64,000 nucleotides of DNA from Pedobacter sp. AK013 (GCF_014205835.1 NZ_JACHCQ010000003.1:186001-250000); one strand, 5' to 3'; shown: positions 27,103-37,139, numbered from the stretch's first letter. The notes: generated from the letters alone by a model not told the origin. Numbers and translations: made by a program.

Positions 27103-28290
27103 TTACAACTCCAACAACCGTTCCAAATGATGGTAATCAATTCCAAAATATGCTTTACTCGCTTTAATCTTCTCTAAAATTTCCGCTCTGCGTGCTGCAC
27201 TTAACACTTTTCCCTTTATACCAACCACAAGCACATTTTTCGGCGTGTGTGCATCAGAAATAAATTCGAACACCTTAGTTTTATAGCCAAAATATTCTAA
27301 AATCAAAGCCCGTATGCCGTCTGTAACCATCTCAGCCTGACGTTCTAAGAAAATGCCATATTTAGTTAAAAAAGAAACATCATTCTTCACTTTGTTATGC
27401 TCAATCTCCCTGCGGATCTGTTTGTGACAACAGGGTGCAACTACAATCAGTTCGGAGTTGGCTTTAATTCCTTTAAAAATGGCATCATCAGTTGCCGTAT
27501 CACAGGCATGCAATGCAATTAAAAGGTTTACATCATCTGCCCGGTAATCCTCGATCGTTCCCTGTACAAAGTTCAGTTGAGAAAAATCAGATTTAACCGC
27601 AACCTGGTTACATAAATCCACCATGTCCTGTCTATACTCTACCCCAACTACCTCAGTTTCCAACTTTAAAACCGAATGGAGGTAATCGTACAATGCAAAA
27701 GTTAAATAACCTTTACCCGAGCCCATATCGGCAACTTTTTTAATTGTCCCTTCTGGCAGCTCTTTAATTAAAGCACTTAAAATCTCAATGTAGTGGTTAA
27801 TTTGTCTGAATTTATCCTGCGCATTTTTAAAAACCTGACCTTCTGCATCAGTAATTTTCAATTCCGTCAAATACGACTTCGAATCAGGTTTAATCAACCT
27901 GGCTTTTTCTTTATCGTGACTGGCCGATGGGGCTGCTGAACTTGATGCTTTGCTTTCTCTAAAAACAACCTTTCCATTGTTCAGTTCCTCCAAAATCAGA
28001 TCCTTTTCTGTGGTAAACAAAGTAGCAATTTTAAAACCTTTATTCAGATAATCAGAAATCAAATCTATAGCTTCATCAATGGTATAGTTTTTCACTACAT
28101 CGCGGGTTTTGTAGCGATAGGTAAAGGCCAGTTTATCCTCACGTTTAATCACAACTTTGCGGATAAGAATTTGCTTTAATGCTTCTTCTTCACCTTTGTA
28201 GTTCCCTAAAGATACTTTTACAAAAGTTGCTGCATCAACACTTTCTTTTAAAACTGAAGTAAATTGTTTTATGTATTCTAGCACTGGCAT
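27103..28290 (-). CDS. SAM-dependent methyltransferase
   Basis: 395 residues. The N-terminal ~130 residues form a separate lysine-rich domain; the Rossmann methyltransferase domain starts with motif I VADMGSGKGYLTFALYDYL, then VVGVEYRQDMVDLC, IALHACDTATDDAIF and VAPCCHKQIRREI. This is the PF13679-type fold. In that group the substrate may be an RNA or protein, unknown here. A near-consensus promoter lies just upstream, giving a very short leader. Confidence 0.88.
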   Translation of the reverse strand: MPVLEYIKQFTSVLKESVDAATFVKVSLGNYKGEEEALKQILIRKVVIKREDKLAFTYRYKTRDVVKNYTIDEAIDLISDYLNKGFKIATLFTTEKDLILEELNNGKVVFRESKASSSAAPSASHDKEKARLIKPDSKSYLTELKITDAEGQVFKNAQDKFRQINHYIEILSALIKELPEGTIKKVADMGSGKGYLTFALYDYLHSVLKLETEVVGVEYRQDMVDLCNQVAVKSDFSQLNFVQGTIEDYRADDVNLLIALHACDTATDDAIFKGIKANSELIVVAPCCHKQIRREIEHNKVKNDVSFLTKYGIFLERQAEMVTDGIRALILEYFGYKTKVFEFISDAHTPKNVLVVGIKGKVLSAARRAEILEKIKASKAYFGIDYHHLERLLEL

Positions 28291-28306
28291 TGATAAATTT
28301 TAGCGA

Positions 28307-28336
28307 CAAAGATAATCAAGTTTATCCGGAGCAGAA
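28307..28336 (-). promoter_or_regulatory. promoter of the methyltransferase gene
   Basis: TATCTTTG (28314-28307) is an exact -7 box; 19 nt upstream the -33 box is TTC instead of TTG (28336-28334). Predicted leader is roughly 10 nt. Confidence 0.5.
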
Positions 28337-28535
28337 CATATTTATGATAATGTAACAATAGAGCGACTATGCAAAGATTTATTTTATTAAAAAACGGCTC
28401 ATGTTGTATTGACGTAATACGATTTAGAAATACACACGGGCAATATTATCTATATTGATTCCAAAATAGCCGAACACTTTTTTTTCAAAAAATTAAGCTT
28501 TAGATTAGAGCATATAAAACATCTAACCATAATCA

Positions 28536-30272
28536 ATGAGTGACTTTCAGATAAAAAAATCGCCTACCGTTTATGACGCCATTATTGTTGGCTCAGGAGC
28601 TGGTGGCGGAATGGCAGCCTATGTTTTGGCACACGCTGGTCAAAAGGTTTTAATGCTAGAGGCTGGTCAAAATTTCGATCCAAGATTAGATTCCCACCAG
28701 TTAAAATGGCCTTGGGAATCTCCTCGTCGTGGCGCCAGTACTACGCGTCCATTTGGAGATTTCGATGCTTCTTATGGAGGCTGGGAATTAGAAGGCGAAC
28801 CATATACCCAGAAAAACAAAAGCGAATTTGAATGGTTCCGTTCGCGCATGCTCGGTGGCCGTACCAATCATTGGGGAAGGATTTCTTTGCGCATGGGACC
28901 AGAAGATTTTAAACCTAAGGATGGTTTAACCGATAGCTGGCCTATTACCTATGCGGATGTAAAGCCATTTTATGATAAGGTTGACCGTATGATTGGTATT
29001 TATGGTACCGTTGAGGGGATCGAAAGTGAACCCGATGGAATTTTCATGAAACCGCCCAAACCACGGTTAAATGAACTATTTATTAAAAAAGGGGCAGAAA
29101 AAGCCGGCGTAAAAGTAATTGCCGGCCGTGGATCGGTACTTACCGAAGCTTTACCCAATAACAGCGACCGTGCACCTTGTTTCTATTGTGGCCAATGCGG
29201 AAGGAGCTGCAAGGTTTACGGCGATTTTTCTTCTTCTTCGTGCTTGGTAAATCCTGCCGTAAAAACAGGAAACCTGACTGTAATTACCGATGCGATGGTG
29301 CGAGAAGTAATTACCGATAAAGATGGTACTGCAAAAGGCGTTTCATATGTAAACCGAAAAGACTTACAAGAATATCAGGTAAACGGCAAACTGATCATTT
29401 TAGGTGCCAGTGCATGCGAATCAGCACGCATTTTATTGAATTCAAAATCTACCTCACATCCTAATGGCCTGGCTAATAGCAGTGGTGTAGTTGGAAAATA
29501 CCTACACGATTCTACCGGAGCAAGTGTTTCAGGCTTTCTACCACAGTTAATGGATAGAAAACGTTATAATGAAGATGGCCTGGGCAGCGTACATATCTAT
29601 TCGCCCTGGTGGTTAGATAACAGGAAATTGAATTTCCCACGTGGTTATCATATCGAATATTGGGGTGGAATGGGCATGCCAGCTTACGGTTTTGGTGGGG
29701 GTGTAGCCCAAATGAACGGGATGGTACCTGGCAGAGATGGCAAAATGAAAGAAGCCGGAGGTTATGGAAAATCGCTAAAAGATGATTATCGCCGATTTTA
29801 TGGAACTGGCGTTGGTATGGCTGGTCGTGGTACGGCAATTGCAAGAGAAAGTAACTATTGCGAAATCGACCCGAATACTGTAGATAAATACGGCATCCCG
29901 GTTTTAAGATTTAATTACAAATGGGACAAAGATGAGATTCTGCAGGCTAAACATATGCAGGAAACCTTTCTTTCAATTATGAAAGAAATGGGCGCCGTAG
30001 TGACTTCCGAAATTCAGGGCGCAGATACCAATTATGGTTTACTTAACCCTGGAAAAATTATCCACGAAGTTGGAACTATCCGCATGGGCGACGATCCTAA
30101 AAAATCAGCATTAAACAAATACTGCCAGGCACACGATTGTAAAAACCTATTTGTGGTTGATGCAGGCCCGTTTGTTCAACAAGGCGATAAAAATGCTACC
30201 TGGACAATCATGGCACTATCCATGCGTACGGCCGAATATATTTTAGCTCAAAAGAAAAAACAAAATATTTAA
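28536..30272 (+). CDS. GMC family oxidoreductase with cysteine cluster
   Basis: 578 residues. FAD-binding N-terminus AIIVGSGAGGGMAAYVLAH and the segment MLGGRTNHWGRISLRM; C-terminal GMC signature VGTIRMGDDPKKSALN then VVDAGPFVQQGDKNATWTI. It oxidises an alcohol or sugar. Cysteines 215, 218, 221, 225 (CFYCGQCGRSC) sit where the related sugar dehydrogenases carry a 3Fe-4S cluster. The gene is 11 bp before the subunit-3 gene, the usual pair. Confidence 0.92.
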   Translation: MSDFQIKKSPTVYDAIIVGSGAGGGMAAYVLAHAGQKVLMLEAGQNFDPRLDSHQLKWPWESPRRGASTTRPFGDFDASYGGWELEGEPYTQKNKSEFEWFRSRMLGGRTNHWGRISLRMGPEDFKPKDGLTDSWPITYADVKPFYDKVDRMIGIYGTVEGIESEPDGIFMKPPKPRLNELFIKKGAEKAGVKVIAGRGSVLTEALPNNSDRAPCFYCGQCGRSCKVYGDFSSSSCLVNPAVKTGNLTVITDAMVREVITDKDGTAKGVSYVNRKDLQEYQVNGKLIILGASACESARILLNSKSTSHPNGLANSSGVVGKYLHDSTGASVSGFLPQLMDRKRYNEDGLGSVHIYSPWWLDNRKLNFPRGYHIEYWGGMGMPAYGFGGGVAQMNGMVPGRDGKMKEAGGYGKSLKDDYRRFYGTGVGMAGRGTAIARESNYCEIDPNTVDKYGIPVLRFNYKWDKDEILQAKHMQETFLSIMKEMGAVVTSEIQGADTNYGLLNPGKIIHEVGTIRMGDDPKKSALNKYCQAHDCKNLFVVDAGPFVQQGDKNATWTIMALSMRTAEYILAQKKKQNI

Positions 30273-30283
30273 AGAATTGCCAT

Positions 30284-30916
30284 ATGAACAGACGTGATTC
30301 ACTAAAAGCATTGGGCTTAACAGCCATAAGCACAACTGTACTACTCGATGCTTGTAAGCAACCTGAAACAAAAACCGAAGCTGCTGCACCAGAAGAGAGT
30401 ACAAAAGAAGCGGGAAGAGAGCAATGGGAAATAGACCGTGATAAGAAATTAAAAGCTGAAAACTTTTTCACTAAACATGAAATGGCTACGATTACTGTTT
30501 TGGCGGATATTATTATTCCTAAGGATGATGTATCGGGCAGTGCATCTGATGCTAAAGTGCCTGAGTTTATCGAATTTATTGTAAAAGATATTCCTGAGCA
30601 TAAAGTACCGATGCGCGGTGGCCTGAAATGGCTGGATGTGTACTGTTTCAATAAATTCCAAAAACCATTTGTTGAGGCATCAGCAGATCAACAGATTTCG
30701 ATTGTAGATGAAATTGCCTACCCTAAAAAAGCCAGACCAGAAATGCAGGCGGGAGTAACTTTTTTCAATAGAATGAGAAATCTGACTGCATCAGGCTTTT
30801 ACACCACCGAAATGGGTGTAAAAGATATTGGTTATGTAGGTAATGCCCCAAACCAGTGGGCTGGTGTACCCGCCGATGTATTAAAGCAATACGGTATGGA
30901 AAACGTGAAGATATAA
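30284..30916 (+). CDS. gluconate 2-dehydrogenase subunit 3 family protein (Tat lipoprotein)
   Basis: 210 residues. It starts with a twin-arginine motif (MNRRDSLKALGL) and a lipobox-like LLDAC at Cys24, so it is exported folded and probably lipid-anchored. The body (FFTKHEMATITVLADIIIP, YPKKARPEMQAGVTFFNRM) matches the small subunit family that escorts GMC dehydrogenases through the Tat pathway. No cytochrome c subunit gene follows, so the electron acceptor is encoded elsewhere. Confidence 0.9.
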   Translation: MNRRDSLKALGLTAISTTVLLDACKQPETKTEAAAPEESTKEAGREQWEIDRDKKLKAENFFTKHEMATITVLADIIIPKDDVSGSASDAKVPEFIEFIVKDIPEHKVPMRGGLKWLDVYCFNKFQKPFVEASADQQISIVDEIAYPKKARPEMQAGVTFFNRMRNLTASGFYTTEMGVKDIGYVGNAPNQWAGVPADVLKQYGMENVKI

Positions 30917-30931
30917 TTTCTAAAAAAAAAT

Positions 30932-31015
30932 CGTCATCTCGACTGGAGCACAGCGGAATGGAGAGATCTATCTAGACAGATTTCTCGACTGCGTTGCACT
31001 CCGCTCGAAATGACG
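30932..31015. repeat. REP-like palindromic repeat
   Basis: Starts CGTCATCTCGACTGGAGCAC, ends CTCCGCTCGAAATGACG, with ATCTATCTAGACAGAT inside. Between two convergent genes; same family as 14890 and 22973. Confidence 0.85.
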
Positions 31016-31072
31016 GTAAAATATTATCTTTAACAGAAATTATGTGGCTCATGAGAACGACGGCACATGAAA

Positions 31073-34042
31073 TTATTCCACAATCAAAATCAAACCTTTT
31101 CCCTTTTCAACTGGAACTGATTTTCCATTAGGGTAACTTCCAGAAGTTTGAAACTTATCAATTGCAGGGGCTGTTATTTTTACTTTACTCGCATCTAAAC
31201 CCAGTTTCGCCCAGTCGATGGTTAAATTAACTTGAGTATCGCCTTCTGCCCAGCTTGCTAATGCAATCATTGTTTTACCTTTTTGTTTGTAAACAGTTGC
31301 CAATACTTTAGGGTTATCGGTTTTAACCGGACAGTTTTCGCTCCAATAACCGATCATCTCAGATCCTTTTATACCAAAATTATCCCAAGCGGCCCATAAA
31401 GGTTTTGGATCACTTTTGTCAGACCAGCCCAAGCGACTTGTCATGCCATAAATCATACCACGCCAAGGGTTTCCATCATCTTGCAGCATCTCTCCCATTA
31501 ATCCAAAAGGAATTCCGCTTACCTCAGTTAAAAAGAAATCGGGATTGTTTTTCTGATAATCGAAATATTCGCCAAACCATAAGCGGTTCAGGTAAGGGAA
31601 ATGCTCCATATATAAAATGGCGCTATTGTTAAAACCATCACTTTTGTTGTATTGATTTGCTGAATGCAGATCGATAATACCCGGGTGGTTATTTTGCGTT
31701 AATACGCGTTTAATCCGTTTCATGGTTACGCGATCAAAAGCCACGTCATCTAAATAAACGCCATCAATACCTACGTTATTTACCAACCAGTTCATCCCCT
31801 CCACATAGTAATTGTGCCAGCGGTTCATTCCACTGTTAATTACGGCCGCATCTTTAATTTCTGGTACAAACCAGGCCGCAATATAATTCGAATCTAAATG
31901 TTCCTGCAACCAGCTAAAGCCCCCTCCTTTACCTGGAGAATACACTTCAGTACCTAAACTTCTTAAAGCTGGCCACTCGTAAGCATGGTTAGAAAGCTCG
32001 CGAACAGTATTGTAAATTTTAACTTTTAAACCTTTAGAGTGTGCATTACTAATATAATTTTTCATCTTTTTCCATTCAATAAATGGATAGTTGATCCAAG
32101 GGTTAATCGGGGTGGCATGGTGAATGTTTACTACGGTTGCACCCTTAGCTTTAATTGTATCTAAATCACCATATTTATGATAGAAACGGTTATCCCATTG
32201 AAAATCGGTGCTAAGTAAATGGAAAGGTGTAATCAATAAATTGAAATTGTAGTATAACACATCCCCCTTTTTCATACTCCTTGCACCCGTAAAGTTATCA
32301 GCCAGCATCGAGCTGCCTTTCACATTGATCTGGATACCACCCTTATCTCCATTACCCCAGGATTTAGGCAATAATAAAGGTTTCTGAAGGTAGAAATTCG
32401 TATTCAGTGGACGAATATAGTTCTCATCTCTTAAATTGTAATATAGGCCCGCATTTACATTGCCAATCCAAACGGCATCCTGGTTCTTATTCGCCACATC
32501 CCATTTCCATTTTACGGTATCGGGCCTAACTCCACCTTTCTCACCTAAGCCCATTAAATACTTAGTTGAACCTTTATCAAAAGGGATATGAAAATCGACA
32601 TTGCTGAAATCGACATCTTTTAGCGCCGTAACCTTAACTACGTAATGTACATAACCATCAAACTCTAAAGCACCTTCCAAATCCATTTTCAGGTTTTCAG
32701 AAGTATTCGTGGCAGTCCATTTTACAGTTCCAGCTTCTTTACTCGTAATTTGAAAATTACCTGGTGAAAATTTCTCTTGCGTTTTCGGGGTATTAAAAAA
32801 ATGAAAGTGGATAGGCTCTGCCAGAATATTATTAGGTTTTTCGCTATAAGCCGTCATTTCAGTATTAAAAAATGTTTGAATCTGCTTAGGAAAACCATCC
32901 GTATTAATTTCGAACTTTCTACCTAAAAGAGAGATTACATTCCCATCAACTCTTAGTGGTGTATATGGTGCCACAACCGTATTCGCCTGCGCCAAGGTAG
33001 AATTTAACCAGGTTAAGCGTGTCTGTTTATCTGGAGTTCCTACACCAGCATCGGCTAGTACTTCGTTTCCTACTGTAATTTTAGCTGTTATTATTTTTGT
33101 TTTTCCATTCGCTTTAACTGTAAAATTACCTGTATATGTGCCCGCGGAAGTATTTTTAGGAATATCAACCGTAATCCACATCGGCTGAATTTTGCCTGAG
33201 GCTACATTTACCGTTTCAACCAAAGATTTGTTATCATAACTTATTCCATTGGTGTTTAAACAATTGATATATTTTGAAGAAATTACTTTTCCGGTTACCG
33301 TTTTTAAATCGCCGAAGTTAACCACTACATTTTTCAAATCTTTCAAAGCAAATACCCCTAGTTGAAAAGCATAATTTTCACCTTTGCTCGCCGAGCCTGT
33401 AAAAGTATTTATAGCCCCTTTTTGTACCCAACGATAAGGTAAATCTTGCTGCATTTTGATCGGGAACATCCTGTCTTCTGGAAAAATGATAAAAGCTTCT
33501 GAAGCATATTTGGCCTTTATTGCGGCTGTTTCTTTAACAGTTGCAATAATTTCCATCGGGTAGAAAGTGTTGAAAGCGTCAATAGATTGGATTTCAACAG
33601 CAAAAGTATTCACTTTAACCTGTTTTGCAGCTGTTAACCATGCTTGGTCAGCCTGTTTGGCTTTTAAGTAAACGCCTTTCGGATAATTGCTTCTACCTTC
33701 ATTTTTATAAGGGAGATAATACACATAATATTTTCCTGAACCGGATGCTTCGAAATAAACATCGGCACTTTCTCTCGTCAATTTATCTGTGCCTACAGCT
33801 GAAACAGTTCTACCATTTGCATCTTGAACGATGATTCCTTTTAATTCTGGATGTGTATCCCTCCTACGCCAATCGATTTTAGCATGTGCTATTTTATTGG
33901 TCCCATCAAATTGTACAACAACACGGTGGTTACCTAGTGAGTCAGGATTCCAGGCATTATTACCATTAGTATATTTTAATATTTGAGCATTAAGAGATAG
34001 CTGCCCTAATAGACAGAGCAATAGAAAAAGCCTAAATTTCAT
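31073..34042 (-). CDS. large secreted glycoside hydrolase-type protein (DUF6067-like)
   Basis: 989 residues from the ATG at 34042, where the signal peptide MKFRLFLLLCLLGQLSLNAQ begins. The ten residues added by an upstream start are rejected. The N-terminal half is beta-rich; the C-terminal ~350 residues look like a TIM barrel with NNVGIDGVYLDDVAFDR and MEHFPYLNRLWFGEYF, typical of glycosidases. I assign it to the DUF6067/glycoside-hydrolase-like group from overall architecture. Substrate unknown; it is probably periplasmic or on the cell surface. Confidence 0.78.
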   Translation of the reverse strand: MKFRLFLLLCLLGQLSLNAQILKYTNGNNAWNPDSLGNHRVVVQFDGTNKIAHAKIDWRRRDTHPELKGIIVQDANGRTVSAVGTDKLTRESADVYFEASGSGKYYVYYLPYKNEGRSNYPKGVYLKAKQADQAWLTAAKQVKVNTFAVEIQSIDAFNTFYPMEIIATVKETAAIKAKYASEAFIIFPEDRMFPIKMQQDLPYRWVQKGAINTFTGSASKGENYAFQLGVFALKDLKNVVVNFGDLKTVTGKVISSKYINCLNTNGISYDNKSLVETVNVASGKIQPMWITVDIPKNTSAGTYTGNFTVKANGKTKIITAKITVGNEVLADAGVGTPDKQTRLTWLNSTLAQANTVVAPYTPLRVDGNVISLLGRKFEINTDGFPKQIQTFFNTEMTAYSEKPNNILAEPIHFHFFNTPKTQEKFSPGNFQITSKEAGTVKWTATNTSENLKMDLEGALEFDGYVHYVVKVTALKDVDFSNVDFHIPFDKGSTKYLMGLGEKGGVRPDTVKWKWDVANKNQDAVWIGNVNAGLYYNLRDENYIRPLNTNFYLQKPLLLPKSWGNGDKGGIQINVKGSSMLADNFTGARSMKKGDVLYYNFNLLITPFHLLSTDFQWDNRFYHKYGDLDTIKAKGATVVNIHHATPINPWINYPFIEWKKMKNYISNAHSKGLKVKIYNTVRELSNHAYEWPALRSLGTEVYSPGKGGGFSWLQEHLDSNYIAAWFVPEIKDAAVINSGMNRWHNYYVEGMNWLVNNVGIDGVYLDDVAFDRVTMKRIKRVLTQNNHPGIIDLHSANQYNKSDGFNNSAILYMEHFPYLNRLWFGEYFDYQKNNPDFFLTEVSGIPFGLMGEMLQDDGNPWRGMIYGMTSRLGWSDKSDPKPLWAAWDNFGIKGSEMIGYWSENCPVKTDNPKVLATVYKQKGKTMIALASWAEGDTQVNLTIDWAKLGLDASKVKITAPAIDKFQTSGSYPNGKSVPVEKGKGLILIVE

Positions 34043-34142
34043 TTTTAATTTGTTTGAGGCTAATTTATGCATAGCTTATTACAATAAAGCCATGTAATGA
34101 AAAAATGAGACAAACGTTTGATTGTTTTGGTTCTTTGGTAGT

Positions 34143-34283
34143 GTCATTCTGAACGCAGTGAAGAATCGTCTGCCTATTGCCACAGAAACCAGATATACTA
34201 CAGCGCTCAATTAAGCTAGGTTCTACTTCTCGATTCTGAATAGGATTTTTTACTTTAGGATTCTTCACTGCATTCAGAATGAC
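34143..34283. repeat. REP-like palindromic repeat
   Basis: GTCATTCTGAACGCAGTGAA at one end and its inverted copy TTCACTGCATTCAGAATGAC at the other, ~140 bp in total with an AGGTTCTACTTCTCGA core. Its translation gives a false 87-residue ORF, listed under rejected items. Confidence 0.85.
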
Positions 34284-34291
34284 AAGAAAAC

Positions 34292-34325
34292 AAAAAAAGT
34301 CCTGCTCTTTCGAACAGGACTTTTT
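34292..34325 (-). terminator. intrinsic terminator at the end of the alpha operon
   Basis: AAAAAGTCCTG (34294-34304) with CAGGACTTTTT (34315-34325); T-runs on both sides so it works on either strand. 22 bp after the rplQ stop. Confidence 0.9.
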
Positions 34326-34346
34326 CAAATCTTAAGGTGAATAAAA

Positions 34347-34868
34347 TTATTCTCCTTTTGGTTCTTCAGTAGCAGGAGCTTCTTCTGCAGGAGCAACTTC
34401 TTCAGCAACTTCAGCTTTCGCTTCAGCAGCTTTAGGCGCAGCAGCTTTGCTTCTACCACGACGAGTTGTTTTCTTCTCTTCTTTAACTTCTACATCTTTA
34501 CCGTAAACTGTATTGTAGTCTACCAATTCAATTAAAGCCATCTCAGCGTTATCACCTTGACGATTGTTTAATTTAATGATACGAGTGTAACCACCTGGAC
34601 GGTTAGCAACTTTCTCAGCTACTTCGCGGAACAAAATAGTGATTACTTCTTTATCCTGTAGGTAAGAGAAAACTGTACGACGTGAGTGAGTAGTGTCATT
34701 TTTCGCTTTAGTGATTAATGGCTCAACATAAGTACGTAAAGCTTTAGCTTTAGCTAAAGTTGTAGTAATTCTTTTTGCTTTAATAAGTGAAGTAGCCATG
34801 TTAGCTAACATCGCTTTTCTGTGGCTGTCGGTTCTGCCTAAGTGATTAACTTTTTTACCGTGTCTCAT
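34347..34868 (-). CDS. rplQ: 50S ribosomal protein L17
   Basis: 173 residues. The L17 core (residues 1-~120) is intact ([35 protein letters not shown]). Compared with the ~120-residue E. coli protein it has a ~50-residue tail rich in Ala, Glu, Lys and Pro ([20 protein letters not shown]), probably disordered. It is the last gene of the alpha operon, 122 bp after rpoA, with a hairpin in that gap. Confidence 0.97.
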   Translation of the reverse strand: MRHGKKVNHLGRTDSHRKAMLANMATSLIKAKRITTTLAKAKALRTYVEPLITKAKNDTTHSRRTVFSYLQDKEVITILFREVAEKVANRPGGYTRIIKLNNRQGDNAEMALIELVDYNTVYGKDVEVKEEKKTTRRGRSKAAAPKAAEAKAEVAEEVAPAEEAPATEEPKGE

Positions 34869-34881
34869 TGTTCTTTGATTA

Positions 34882-34919
34882 AGTGTATACCGTCTCTATC
34901 TCAGAGGGAATTATACACT
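34882..34919 (-). promoter_or_regulatory. two-tier hairpin in the rplQ leader
   Basis: AGTGTATA (34882-34889) with TATACACT (34912-34919) encloses CTCT/AGAG. It lies 13 bp before the rplQ ATG in the rpoA-rplQ gap and has no T-run, so it looks like a translational element rather than a terminator. Confidence 0.4.
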
Positions 34920-34990
34920 GTTATAAATTATTTAATTTTCAAATTTCAACATGCAATTTCCAAACTGAAAACTGTCAATTAAAACATGAA

Positions 34991-35983
34991 TTATTCTTCG
35001 TCTAATTTAAATTTAGACAGGTTCATACCAAATGATAAACCTTTTGATTTTACTAATTCTTGGATCTCTGTTAAAGATTTTTTACCGAAGTTTCTGAATT
35101 TTAACATATCAGCAACATCGTAAGAAACTAAATCAGCTAAGGTACGGATATCAGCAGCTTTTAAGCAGTTTAATGCTCTCACTGAAAGGTCCATATCAAC
35201 TAATTCAGTTTTAAGGATTTTACGCATGTGTAAAATTTCCTCGTCTACTTCTTTAGTTTCTTCTTTTGCCTGAGATTCTAATACCAAATTCTCATCAGAG
35301 AATAACATAAAGTGTTGGATAAGGATCTTAGCCGCCTCCTTTAATGCTTCTTCTGGATGAATTGAACCGTCGGTAGAGATATCTAAAACCAATTTTTCAT
35401 AATCCGTTTTTTGCTCAACACGAAAGTTTTCGATCGTGTATTTTACATTTTTCATTGGAGTATAAATCGAATCGATTGCGATTACACCTACAACAGCATC
35501 AGCAACTTTATTTTCTTCAGCAGGTACATAACCACGTCCTTTATTGATGGTTAATTCCACTTCCAAAGTAACAGATTTATCCATATTGCAAATTACATGC
35601 TCAGGGTTTAAAACTGTAAAGTTGTTAGAGAATTTAGTGATATCACCAGCTTTAAACTGGTCTTGACCATTAACGATGATGAAAACTTTTTCAGAATCAC
35701 CTGAATCACCTGTTTTCTTAAAACGAACTTGTTTTAAGTTTAAGATAATATCAGTTAAATCTTCTACAACACCTTTTATGGTAGAAAATTCGTGAGAAAC
35801 GCCTGAAAAACGAATAGTAGTAATAGCATAACCTTCTAACGAAGAAAGTAAAATTCTTCTTAAGGCATTACCAATTGTTACACCGAAACCGGGCTCTAAA
35901 GGACGAAATTCAAATGTGCCATCGAAATCTGTTGATTTCTGCATGATCACTTTGTCTGGTTTCTGAAATGCTAAAATTGCCAT
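34991..35983 (-). CDS. rpoA: DNA-directed RNA polymerase alpha subunit
   Basis: 330 residues. The N-terminal dimerisation domain shows [20 protein letters not shown] and [18 protein letters not shown]. The C-terminal domain (about 255-320) has the helix-hairpin-helix [19 protein letters not shown] and [16 protein letters not shown] that contacts DNA and activators. Normal length. An attenuator-like hairpin lies between rpsD and this gene. Confidence 0.98.
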   Translation of the reverse strand: MAILAFQKPDKVIMQKSTDFDGTFEFRPLEPGFGVTIGNALRRILLSSLEGYAITTIRFSGVSHEFSTIKGVVEDLTDIILNLKQVRFKKTGDSGDSEKVFIIVNGQDQFKAGDITKFSNNFTVLNPEHVICNMDKSVTLEVELTINKGRGYVPAEENKVADAVVGVIAIDSIYTPMKNVKYTIENFRVEQKTDYEKLVLDISTDGSIHPEEALKEAAKILIQHFMLFSDENLVLESQAKEETKEVDEEILHMRKILKTELVDMDLSVRALNCLKAADIRTLADLVSYDVADMLKFRNFGKKSLTEIQELVKSKGLSFGMNLSKFKLDEE

Positions 35984-36029
35984 TTATATTTTTTTAAATT
36001 CGTTATTGAATATATAGTAACATGAAAAA

Positions 36030-36058
36030 AGTTAATTACCCTTTTGAGGTAATTAACT
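36030..36058 (-). terminator. terminator-like hairpin between rpsD and rpoA
   Basis: Perfect 11-bp stem AGTTAATTACC (36030-36040) with GGTAATTAACT (36048-36058), loop of 7; on the minus (transcribed) strand it is followed by TTTTTTC. It lies inside the operon, so it should be partial or regulated. Confidence 0.6.
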
Positions 36059-36068
36059 AGCTCATTTA

Positions 36069-36677
36069 TTACTTTGAGTACAACTCGATGATTAAATTTT
36101 CCTTGATGTTTTCAGGAATCTCATCACGTTGAGGGTAGGTTAAGAATTTACCAGTTAATTCACTAGCATTCCACTCTAACCAAGCAAACTTATTAATAGT
36201 TCTACCTGCAACTGAGTTACTAATTGATTCTAAAGATTTAGATTTTTCACGAACAGCAACCACATCACCAGCTTTTAACTGATATGAAGGGATATTTACA
36301 ACTTCACCATTCACGGTAACGTGTTTATGGCTAACTAACTGGCGTGCACCAGAACGGGTTGTTGAAATACCTAAACGGTAAACTGTATTATCTAAACGTG
36401 CTTCTAATAACTGAAGTAAGTTATCACCGGTAATACCAGCACGTGAAGATGCTTTTTTAAACAAGTTACTGAATTGTTTTTCTAATACACCATAAGTATA
36501 CTTTACTTTTTGTTTCTCCATTAACTGGATAGCATATTCAGATTGTTTTCCTCTTCTTTTTGATGAGCCATGTTGCCCAGGAGGATAATTTTTTCTGTCT
36601 AACACTTTATCAGGACCGAAGATTGGTTCTCTGAATTTACGTGCAATTTTTGATTTTGGGCCTGTATATCTTGCCAT
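36069..36677 (-). CDS. rpsD: 30S ribosomal protein S4
   Basis: 202 residues from the ATG at 36677 ([18 protein letters not shown]). It binds 16S rRNA early in assembly; in E. coli it is the repressor of the alpha operon. The S4 RNA-binding domain is visible ([40 protein letters not shown]). 60 bp before is rpsK. An attenuator-like hairpin follows the gene. Confidence 0.97.
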   Translation of the reverse strand: MARYTGPKSKIARKFREPIFGPDKVLDRKNYPPGQHGSSKRRGKQSEYAIQLMEKQKVKYTYGVLEKQFSNLFKKASSRAGITGDNLLQLLEARLDNTVYRLGISTTRSGARQLVSHKHVTVNGEVVNIPSYQLKAGDVVAVREKSKSLESISNSVAGRTINKFAWLEWNASELTGKFLTYPQRDEIPENIKENLIIELYSK

Positions 36678-36737
36678 TTTTTTCTGTTTTAAAGTATCAT
36701 CCAACCTCAAGCTGGAGATTCTTAGCTTTAAAATTAA

Positions 36738-37127
36738 TTAAACTCTTCTCTTTTTAGGAGGACGACATCCGTTGTGAGGAAGTGGAGTAATATCTTTAAT
36801 AGATGTTACTTCGATACCTGCTACTTGCAAAGTTCTGATTGCAGATTCACGACCTGAACCCGGACCTTTTACAAATACTTCAACTTTACGTAAACCTAAA
36901 TCAAACGCAACTTTACCGCAATCTGAAGCTGCTTGACCAGCTGCATACGGCGTGTTCTTTTTAGAACCTTTAAAGCCCATTTTACCAGCAGAAGACCATG
37001 AAATAGTCTGTCCGTTGTTGTTTGTTAAGGTAACGATAATGTTGTTGAAGGTAGCATTGATATGGGCCTGACCAACAGGCTCAATTACAACGATACGTTT
37101 TTTTGTTACTTTTTTACTTTTAGCCAT
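36738..37127 (-). CDS. rpsK: 30S ribosomal protein S11
   Basis: 129 residues; platform protein of the small subunit near the decoding site. Recognised from [30 protein letters not shown]-type region ([20 protein letters not shown]) and the C-terminal [15 protein letters not shown]. It is 154 bp after rpsM, a gap filled with low-information repeat. Confidence 0.98.
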   Translation of the reverse strand: MAKSKKVTKKRIVVIEPVGQAHINATFNNIIVTLTNNNGQTISWSSAGKMGFKGSKKNTPYAAGQAASDCGKVAFDLGLRKVEVFVKGPGSGRESAIRTLQVAGIEVTSIKDITPLPHNGCRPPKKRRV

Positions 37128-37139
37128 TTTATCTTTTAG

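Noticed and set aside
34065-34328. 87-residue minus-strand ORF upstream of the hydrolase gene
   Set aside because: Its translation (LNAVKNP, ILHCVQNDT) is that of the palindromic repeat at 34143-34283, and it includes the terminator; no protein features.
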